DNA of 10,406 nucleotides from Pseudomonadota bacterium (GTDB lineage: Bacteria; Pseudomonadota; Gammaproteobacteria; Burkholderiales; Burkholderiaceae_D): positions 1 to 10,406 of the forward strand of contig JAEVZY010000309.1 in assembly GCA_023392035.1 (NCBI GenBank), in the 5' to 3' direction. Positions 6,600-10,406 of this stretch are shown piece by piece; within the stretch, counting starts at the first letter, position 1; the number at the start of each line of letters is the position of its first letter. Below the pieces are notes generated by a model. It saw only the letters and a list, made by a program, of their open reading frames with translations, was not told the DNA's origin and did no database searches. Made by a program: the position numbers and the translations under genes.

Positions 6600-7970
6600 A
6601 TGGAATATCCGGTCGTTGATGCGCAGATTTCGCCCGAGGGCAATCTGGAGGTTCTTTCCAAGGCCGAGGTGCGCAAGCTGCTCGACAACAGTCATGGGGG
6701 TCTGTATCAGGTCTTTCGCAATTGCGCGCTGGCGGTGCTCAATTCCGGCAACTATCTGGACGACGGCAAGCTGCTGCTGGAGATGTACAACGAATTCAGC
6801 ATCAGCATCCTTGAACGCGAACGCGGCATCAAGCTCGACATCAAGGGCGCGCCGGCCGGCGCCTTCGTCGATGACAAGATGATCAAGGGCATCCACGAGC
6901 ACCTGTTTGCGGTGCTGCGCGATGTGCTGTTCATGAGCGAAGAAATCCACGGCAATCGCAATTTCAATCTCGAAAGTTCTTCCGGCATCACCGACGCCGT
7001 ATTCCACATCCTGCGCAATGCCAATGTGTTGAAGCCGATGACCACCCCCAACCTGGTGGTGTGCTGGGGCGGCCACTCGATCTCGCGGGTGGAGTACGAC
7101 TACTCCAAGCTGATCGGCTATGAGCTCGGCCTGCGCGGGCTGGATATCTGCACCGGCTGCGGCCCAGGCGCCATGAAAGGCCCGATGAAGGGCGCCACCA
7201 TCGGCCATGCCAAGCAGCGCATCGGCAACGGCCGCTACCTGGGCATTTCCGAGCCCGGCATCATCGCCGCGGAGTCGCCCAATCCGATCGTCAATTCATT
7301 GGTGATCCTGCCCGACATCGAAAAGCGGCTGGAAGCTTTCGTGCGCATCGGCCACGGCATCATCGTGTTTCCGGGCGGCGTGGGCACCACCGAGGAAATC
7401 CTGTACATACTGGGCATCCTGCTGCATCCGGACAATGCCGATCTGCCCTTCCCCCTGGTGCTGACCGGCCCGGAAAGCTCGGCCGATTATTTCAAGCAGG
7501 TGGACGACTTCATCGGCCTCACCCTGGGTGCGGCGGCGCAGGCGCGCTACCGCATCATCATCGACAATCCGCCGGAAGTGGCGCGCGTCATGCAACAGGG
7601 CATCCAGAAGGTGCGCGAATACCGCAAGCAGCGCGCCGACGCCTACTACTTCAACTGGGCCCTGAAAATCGACCACGAATTCCAGAAGCCTTTCATGCCC
7701 ACCCACGAAACCATGCGCAATCTATCGTTGCACAAGGCGCAGGAGACGCACCTGCTGGCCGCCAATCTGCGGCGCGCCTTCTCGGGAGTGGTGGCGGGCA
7801 ACGTCAAGGAACAGGGCATACGCGCGATCGAACAACACGGCCTGTTCGAAATCCACGGCGACGCCACCATCATGAAGCCGATGGATGCGCTGCTGGACGC
7901 CTTTGTTGCCCAGCACCGCATGAAACTGCCGGGGACGCGCTATGAGCCTTGCTACAGGATCGTGCATTAA
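6600..7970 (+). CDS. ppnN: Pyrimidine/purine nucleotide 5'-monophosphate nucleosidase (YgdH/LOG family)
   Basis: This 456-residue protein matches E. coli PpnN (YgdH, 454 residues) along its whole length. E. coli PpnN splits nucleoside monophosphates into base and ribose 5-phosphate and is stimulated by (p)ppGpp, linking nucleotide salvage to the stringent response. The N-terminal domain (about 1-145) has the family blocks ISPEGNLEVLS, LYQVFRNCALAVLNSG and FAVLRDVLF. The central LOG (lysine decarboxylase-like) Rossmann domain carries GPGAMKGPMKGA at 188-199 and PGGVGTTEE at 258-266, the phosphate/ribose-binding signature. The C-terminal part (about 330-456) is the PpnN-specific extension. The ATG at 6600 fits the family N-terminus, although no strong ribosome-binding site precedes it. 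It is a single-gene unit, divergent from the PLD gene and convergent with the methyltransferase gene. Family identity is very secure; (p)ppGpp control here is inferred from E. coli. Confidence 0.96.
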   Translation: MEYPVVDAQISPEGNLEVLSKAEVRKLLDNSHGGLYQVFRNCALAVLNSGNYLDDGKLLLEMYNEFSISILERERGIKLDIKGAPAGAFVDDKMIKGIHEHLFAVLRDVLFMSEEIHGNRNFNLESSSGITDAVFHILRNANVLKPMTTPNLVVCWGGHSISRVEYDYSKLIGYELGLRGLDICTGCGPGAMKGPMKGATIGHAKQRIGNGRYLGISEPGIIAAESPNPIVNSLVILPDIEKRLEAFVRIGHGIIVFPGGVGTTEEILYILGILLHPDNADLPFPLVLTGPESSADYFKQVDDFIGLTLGAAAQARYRIIIDNPPEVARVMQQGIQKVREYRKQRADAYYFNWALKIDHEFQKPFMPTHETMRNLSLHKAQETHLLAANLRRAFSGVVAGNVKEQGIRAIEQHGLFEIHGDATIMKPMDALLDAFVAQHRMKLPGTRYEPCYRIVH

Positions 7971-8003
7971 GGCCGAACGGGGCTGAAGCTTGATCGACCC
8001 CCA

Positions 8004-8067
8004 CGGACCGGCTTGCAAGCCGGTCCGATTCGCACAGCGCGAAGCATTGCTTCGCGAAACCCTGTGC
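8004..8067. terminator. Paired inverted repeats, probable bidirectional terminator (ppnN / methyltransferase)
   Basis: This convergent gap holds two strong hairpins. The first, 8004-8027, is a perfect 24-base palindrome with half-site CGGACCGGCTTG. The second has a 9-base stem, CGCGAAGCA (8038-8046) and TGCTTCGCG (8048-8056), around a single T. It is enclosed by an outer stem, GCACAG (8032-8037) and CTGTGC (8062-8067), which ends next to the methyltransferase stop at 8068-8070. The loops are too tight to close fully in RNA, so some inner pairs would open. Neither hairpin has a following T-run, so termination without Rho is uncertain. The pair also resembles REP-type intergenic palindromes. 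Confidence 0.6.
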
Positions 8068-8535
8068 TCATCCAAGCAGCATGCGCGGCAGGAATTTCCC
8101 GGTCATGGCGGCATAGTCGCGGTAGCCGGGGAAACGCAGCGCCATCGCGTTTTCCTCGATGCGCGCCTTGGCATTGAGCACCACCAGCAGGCAGATCCAG
8201 CACAGGGCCTTGATCCAGTCCATGTACAACAGAACCAGACCGGCGCCGAACAGCAGCAAGGCGGTGTACATCGGATGACGCACATGGGCATAAGGCCCGC
8301 TGGTGATGAATTGCGCGCCCTTCTTCACCGCCGGGCGCAGATTGAAATTGCCGGGGCGGTTGGCCGACAAGGCCCACAAGCCGACACCGATTCCCGCCAG
8401 CAGTCCGACCGCAGCCGCCAGATGCACGGTGGGCGCGGTCCACGGCCAGATCAGCAGCAGCAACATCAGGAATTGCAGAACCAGCAGCACCACCGAGCGC
8501 AGCCCATCCTCCCCGATCGCGTTTCCTTGTCGCAT
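8068..8535 (-). CDS. Isoprenylcysteine carboxyl methyltransferase (ICMT/PEMT)-family membrane protein
   Basis: This 155-residue integral membrane protein is from the ICMT/phospholipid-methyltransferase-like superfamily, which uses S-adenosylmethionine. Hydrophobic segments lie at about 13-30, 38-56, 91-104 and 107-120. The signature SGPYAHVRHPMYT (79-91), with Arg86-His87-Pro88-Met89-Tyr90, is followed by ARIEENAMALRFPGYRDY, holding the paired glutamates 127-128 and the FPGYRDY block, as in this family. The ATG at 8533-8535 is chosen because AGAGGG lies just upstream and family homology starts after it. The frame is open for another 122 codons upstream but crosses the csbD gene on the other strand. 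It is divergent from csbD (135-base gap) and convergent with ppnN. Bacterial members have varied or unknown substrates, so the methyl acceptor cannot be named. Confidence 0.87.
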   Translation of the reverse strand: MRQGNAIGEDGLRSVVLLVLQFLMLLLLIWPWTAPTVHLAAAVGLLAGIGVGLWALSANRPGNFNLRPAVKKGAQFITSGPYAHVRHPMYTALLLFGAGLVLLYMDWIKALCWICLLVVLNAKARIEENAMALRFPGYRDYAAMTGKFLPRMLLG

Positions 8536-8565
8536 GAGTCCCTCTTTACTGTTGGGCGCCCTGCC

Positions 8566-8600
8566 GTTCGAACACTTGACCATTCCGGTCTTGAACGAAC
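8566..8600. promoter_or_regulatory. Inverted repeat in the divergent methyltransferase/csbD control region
   Basis: The 135-base divergent gap holds GTTCG (8566-8570) and CGAAC (8596-8600) as outer arms, with GACC (8578-8581) and GGTC (8587-8590) as inner arms around ATTCC. The left side also reads as the palindrome GTTCGAAC (8566-8573). No standard -35/-10 pair for csbD is clear. A GAACTT at 8597-8602 followed about 17 bases later by TCCAA is loosely like an extracytoplasmic-function sigma promoter, which would suit a stress protein but is too degenerate to claim. Confidence 0.25.
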
Positions 8601-8670
8601 TTCGGGCCTGTTCCGTTTTTCCAATCCAGACGAATCGTATCCGGTTTGGTCTCACACAGGAGAAAGCATC

Positions 8671-8868
8671 ATGAACAAGGATCAAGTCAAGGGCGCCGTG
8701 CGCAATGCTGCAGGCAAGGTGCAGGAAGGCATCGGCCGGGTGACAGGCAGCAAGGAACAGGAAGCCAAAGGCATGGGCAAGCAAGCCGCCGGCAAGGTCC
8801 AGGAAACCTATGGCGATGCCAAAGAGGCGGCCAAGGATGCCGGCAAGGACATGAAAAAACACCACTAG
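8671..8868 (+). CDS. CsbD-family small stress protein
   Basis: This 65-residue hydrophilic protein is rich in Lys, Ala, Gly and Glu, with almost no hydrophobic core. The opening MNKDQVKGAVRNAAGKVQE is the CsbD/YjbJ signature. The unit KGAVRNAAGKVQEGIGRVTG is echoed at KGMGKQAAGKVQETYGDA, showing an internal duplication typical of the family. The C-terminus is a short Lys/His tail (MKKHH). CsbD in Bacillus is controlled by the general stress factor sigma-B; YjbJ in E. coli is abundant under stress. The molecular role is unknown in both. The ATG at 8671 has an excellent AGGAGA ribosome-binding site seven bases upstream. The frame remains open far upstream, but that part overlaps the methyltransferase gene antisense and is not real coding. 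It is monocistronic and followed by a hairpin terminator. Confidence 0.93.
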   Translation: MNKDQVKGAVRNAAGKVQEGIGRVTGSKEQEAKGMGKQAAGKVQETYGDAKEAAKDAGKDMKKHH

Positions 8869-8880
8869 GAGGCGTACAGC

Positions 8881-8930
8881 CGGGGCCAGCGCCTGCCCCA
8901 CCCTTTCCCGGGTGGCGCAACGCTGGCCCG
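8881..8930. terminator. Nested hairpin, probable bidirectional terminator (csbD / rsuA)
   Basis: The outer stem pairs GGGCCAGCG (8883-8891) with CGCTGGCCC (8921-8929), nine perfect base pairs. An inner stem pairs CCACCC (8898-8903) with GGGTGG (8910-8915) around TTTCCC. It begins 13 bases after the csbD stop and ends four bases before the rsuA stop, so it lies exactly between two convergent genes. No T-run follows on either strand. Termination of both transcripts is the simplest reading. Confidence 0.6.
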
Positions 8931-8932
8931 GA

Positions 8933-9646
8933 TCAGCCCTGCAGCAATTTCAACTGCGCTTCATCCAGATAGCACCAGCGCCCTTCTTCCAGTTTCAGCG
9001 CGTCCAGCCGCAAATCGCCGATCGCCACTCTTTCCAACGCCGCGCAATGGTTGCCCGCCGCCGCCAGCATCCGCTTGACCTGGTGATACTTGCCTTGCGC
9101 CAGAACGATTTCGATATGGTCTTGATCCAGCGCCCGGCAGCTGACGGCCGCCAGCGGCGCCGGTTCGTCATGCAAAGTCACGCCGTCCAGCAATTGCTGC
9201 ACCAGCTGCGGCGTCACGGGATCGGCGGTGCGCGCCACGTAGAGCTTGGGCACATGGCGGCGCGGTGAACTCATCTCATGGATGAAGGCGCCGTCATCGG
9301 ACAACAGCAGCAGGCCGGTGGTGTCATGGTCCAGCCGGCCCACCGCCTGCACATTGCGCCAGGCGAATTGCGAAGGCAGCAGCGTCATCACGCCGGGATG
9401 GTGGCTGGGTTTGCGCGAACACTCGATGCCGGGCGGCTTGTTCAGGGCCAGGTACAGCTTTTCGCGATACAGCCACTCTTCGCCGAATACGGTAAAGCGC
9501 AAGCCCTGCGTTTCAAGCGGCGTCTTCCAGTCATCCAGCACCTGGCCGTCGACGCTGACTTCGCCCTCTTCCACCAATTCCCGGCAATAGCGCCGGCTGC
9601 CGAAACCCTGCGACTGCAGGATGCGGTCCATGCTCAGTTTTCCCAT
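8933..9646 (-). CDS. rsuA: 16S rRNA pseudouridine(516) synthase
   Basis: This 237-residue protein isomerises a uridine of small-subunit rRNA to pseudouridine, U516 in E. coli (RsuA, 231 residues). An S4 RNA-binding domain spans about 6-60 (RILQSQGFGSRRYCRELV, then VSVDGQVL). The catalytic domain shows LALNKPPGIECS, HHPGVMTLLP and the active-site GRLDHDTTGLLLLSDDG with nucleophile Asp106. SPRRHVPKLYV and GKYHQVKRMLAAAGNH (185-200) follow; the last is diagnostic of the RsuA/RluE/RluF branch. Similarity to RsuA in the block after it (ALERVAIGDLRLD) favours RsuA over RluB, RluE or RluF. The start is either the ATG at 9644-9646 or the one five codons later (9629-9631); neither has a strong ribosome-binding site. 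It is divergent from the gene at 9712 with only 65 bases between, and convergent with csbD. Confidence 0.92.
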   Translation of the reverse strand: MGKLSMDRILQSQGFGSRRYCRELVEEGEVSVDGQVLDDWKTPLETQGLRFTVFGEEWLYREKLYLALNKPPGIECSRKPSHHPGVMTLLPSQFAWRNVQAVGRLDHDTTGLLLLSDDGAFIHEMSSPRRHVPKLYVARTADPVTPQLVQQLLDGVTLHDEPAPLAAVSCRALDQDHIEIVLAQGKYHQVKRMLAAAGNHCAALERVAIGDLRLDALKLEEGRWCYLDEAQLKLLQG

Positions 9647-9654
9647 GGCCGAAC

Positions 9655-9674
9655 TTTAACAGGAGCGGGTTAAA
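9655..9674. promoter_or_regulatory. Inverted repeat between divergent rsuA and CMD-family gene
   Basis: TTTAAC (9655-9660) and GTTAAA (9669-9674) are perfect inverted arms separated by eight bases, in the middle of a 65-base divergent gap. The AT-rich arms stand out in GC-rich surroundings. TAAACT on the plus strand (9671-9676) and TTAAAG on the minus strand could be the -10 boxes of back-to-back promoters, but no good -35 matches exist. A dimeric repressor site or two overlapping -10 regions are both possible. Confidence 0.35.
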
Positions 9675-9711
9675 CTGACGCCTTTTCCGAAAAACTGCAG
9701 CAAGGACATCC

Positions 9712-10251
9712 ATGCCCCGCATTCCCTACCAGCCGCAAGACCTGGCTGAACCCCGCGACATCGTCGACGCCGTGCGCAAGCGCCGCGGCGGCCATCTGAT
9801 CAACCTCGATCGCATGCTCTTGCACAGCCCGGCCCTGGCGCGCGGCTGGAATGCCTACCTGGGGGAAGTGCGCAACAATCTTTCGGTTTCGCCGCGCCTG
9901 CGCGAGATCGCCATGTGCGTGGTGGCCATGTTGAATCGCGCGGAGTATGAGTTCTTTCATCACGCGCCCGAATTCGTCAAGGCCGGCGGTACGGAAGAAC
10001 AGGTGCAGGCCTTGCGCGATCCCTTGCAGGCGGCGCAGCGCGCCGACCTGTTCAATGCGCTGGATCTGGCTGCCATCCGTCTTTCCATCGCCATGACGCG
10101 CAATGTGGAAGTCAGCGATGAAGACTTCGCCGCCTTGCGCGAGGCGCTGGGCAACGATCAGCAAACGGTGGAGCTGGTGGCCGTGGTTGCCACCTACAAC
10201 ATGGTGTCGCGCTTCCTGGTGGCGCTGGGCGTCGAGCCCGAGCAGCACTGA
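9712..10251 (+). CDS. Carboxymuconolactone decarboxylase (CMD/AhpD)-family protein, cysteine-less
   Basis: This 179-residue protein has the all-helical AhpD-like fold of the CMD family. The core block RLREIAMCVVAMLNRAEYEF (62-81) is followed by FHHAPEFVKAGGTEEQV, and the C-terminal VELVAVVATYNMVSRFL is the second family block. Aligned to AhpD, Glu65 and His84 are kept, but the redox cysteines are replaced by Ala77 and Glu80, so disulfide chemistry like that of AhpD is not expected. Members with this EYEFFHH pattern are common in proteobacteria and are mostly uncharacterised, so no reaction can be named. The ATG at 9712 has an AGGA five bases upstream. It is divergent from rsuA and followed by a hairpin. 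It is distinct from the AhpD-like domain of the kinase at 717-2504, which keeps both cysteines. Confidence 0.88.
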   Translation: MPRIPYQPQDLAEPRDIVDAVRKRRGGHLINLDRMLLHSPALARGWNAYLGEVRNNLSVSPRLREIAMCVVAMLNRAEYEFFHHAPEFVKAGGTEEQVQALRDPLQAAQRADLFNALDLAAIRLSIAMTRNVEVSDEDFAALREALGNDQQTVELVAVVATYNMVSRFLVALGVEPEQH

Positions 10252-10261
10252 GGCGCTTTAT

Positions 10262-10279
10262 CCCGCTGAAACAAGCGGG
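10262..10279 (+). terminator. Small hairpin after the CMD-family gene
   Basis: CCCGCT (10262-10267) pairs with AGCGGG (10274-10279) around GAAACA, starting 11 bases after the TGA. The following bases are CACGAAAAA with no T-run on the plus strand. It probably helps to end the plus-strand transcript together with the larger hairpin immediately downstream. Confidence 0.4.
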
Positions 10280-10286
10280 CACGAAA

Positions 10287-10313
10287 AAGGGCGCCCGATG
10301 ATTCGGCGCCCTT
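10287..10313 (-). terminator. Intrinsic terminator of the right-edge gene
   Basis: AAGGGCGCC (10287-10295) and GGCGCCCTT (10305-10313) form a perfect 9-base stem around a nine-base loop. On the minus strand the stem runs into TTTTT (10288-10284), the classical rho-independent form. This is the clearest terminator in the window and serves the minus-strand gene entering from the right. On the plus strand only two Ts follow, so it would act more weakly for the CMD-family gene. Confidence 0.8.
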
Positions 10314-10315
10314 GA

Positions 10316-10341
10316 TGCAGGCCGCGCAAGGCGGCCCTGCA
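10316..10341. repeat. Bulged hairpin directly after the right-edge gene
   Basis: TGCAG-GCCGC (10316-10325) pairs with GCGGC-C-CTGCA (10331-10341) with one bulged base and a GCAAG loop. It lies five bases after the stop of the right-edge gene on the minus strand and just before the T-tailed terminator. It may protect the mRNA 3' end or be part of a tandem terminator. Confidence 0.4.
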
Positions 10342-10346
10342 TGAAC

Positions 10347-10406
10347 TTACTTGCTGGTCGACGAGCCGCTGCTGCCCGACGAACCACCCATGCTGCTGCC
10401 GCTGTC
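10347..10406 (-). CDS. Ser/Gly-rich C-terminus of an unidentified protein (runs off right edge)
   Basis: Only the last 19 codons and the TAA (10347-10349) are inside the window. The tail reads DSGSSMGGSSGSSGSSTSK, a flexible low-complexity end made mainly of Ser and Gly. The frame is supported by the strong minus-strand terminator 34 bases further on, which needs a gene entering from the right. No domain is visible, so the function cannot be stated. The repeat-like Ser/Gly codons (AGC, TCG, GGC, GGT) suggest expansion of a short unit. Confidence 0.6.
   Translation of the reverse strand, partial: DSGSSMGGSSGSSGSSTSK

Noticed and set aside
6564..7208. Minus-strand 214-codon frame over the start of ppnN
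   Set aside because: It is antisense to a highly conserved PpnN N-terminal domain and has no recognisable domain.
7990..8670. Long N-terminal extension of the CsbD frame
   Set aside because: It lies antisense to the methyltransferase and is His/Gln-rich filler; the CsbD signature begins at the ATG at 8671 behind an AGGAGA site.
8536..8901. 122-codon N-terminal extension of the methyltransferase
   Set aside because: It runs antisense through csbD and the csbD/rsuA terminator; the ATG at 8533-8535 has a good ribosome-binding site and family-like length.
1..10406. tRNA, rRNA, CRISPR array, insertion sequence, riboswitch or toxin-antitoxin pair
   Set aside because: No cloverleaf, spaced direct repeats, transposase motifs or terminal repeats, conserved leader fold or paired small genes were seen by eye; the only repeats are the short inverted repeats listed.

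Overview
The window is GC-rich chromosomal DNA with dense, short-gapped genes. The protein repertoire (PpnN of the YgdH type, RsuA, TesB, a CsbD-family stress protein, a PLD-VTT fusion) and the many strongly GC-biased codons point to a betaproteobacterium of the order Burkholderiales, perhaps Oxalobacteraceae. That placement is an impression from gene content, not a database result. No phage, transposon, tRNA, rRNA or CRISPR signal was seen. The longest stretch without a gene is about 155 bases.

Left two thirds (1-6444), all on the minus strand, read from right to left. A 716-residue phospholipase D-like protein fused to a membrane VTT/DedA-type domain comes first. Its stop overlaps the GTG start of an endonuclease/exonuclease/phosphatase-family protein by four bases. 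Next come an acyl-CoA thioesterase II (TesB), a hybrid sensory histidine kinase with an AhpD-like domain at its N-terminus and a receiver at its C-terminus, and the N-terminal 183 codons of an unidentified membrane-anchored protein running off the left edge. The first two are almost certainly co-transcribed. The thioesterase (83-base gap) and the kinase (72-base gap) may be, but no promoter was proved. The lipid theme (phospholipid headgroup enzyme plus acyl-CoA thioesterase) is an inference from neighbourhood.

Right third (6600-10406), mixed orientation. ppnN (+), an isoprenylcysteine carboxyl methyltransferase-like membrane protein (-), a small CsbD protein (+), rsuA (-), a carboxymuconolactone decarboxylase-family protein (+), and the last 19 codons of a Ser/Gly-rich protein (-) form alternating pairs. 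Each convergent pair is separated by strong inverted repeats that look like bidirectional terminators. Divergent pairs share short promoter regions carrying smaller inverted repeats.

The most notable item is the kinase. Its N-terminal domain keeps the full Glu-Cys-x2-Cys-x3-His constellation of AhpD peroxidase reductases, which suggests a thiol- or peroxide-responsive two-component sensor. A second, cysteine-less member of the same fold superfamily lies at the other end of the window.
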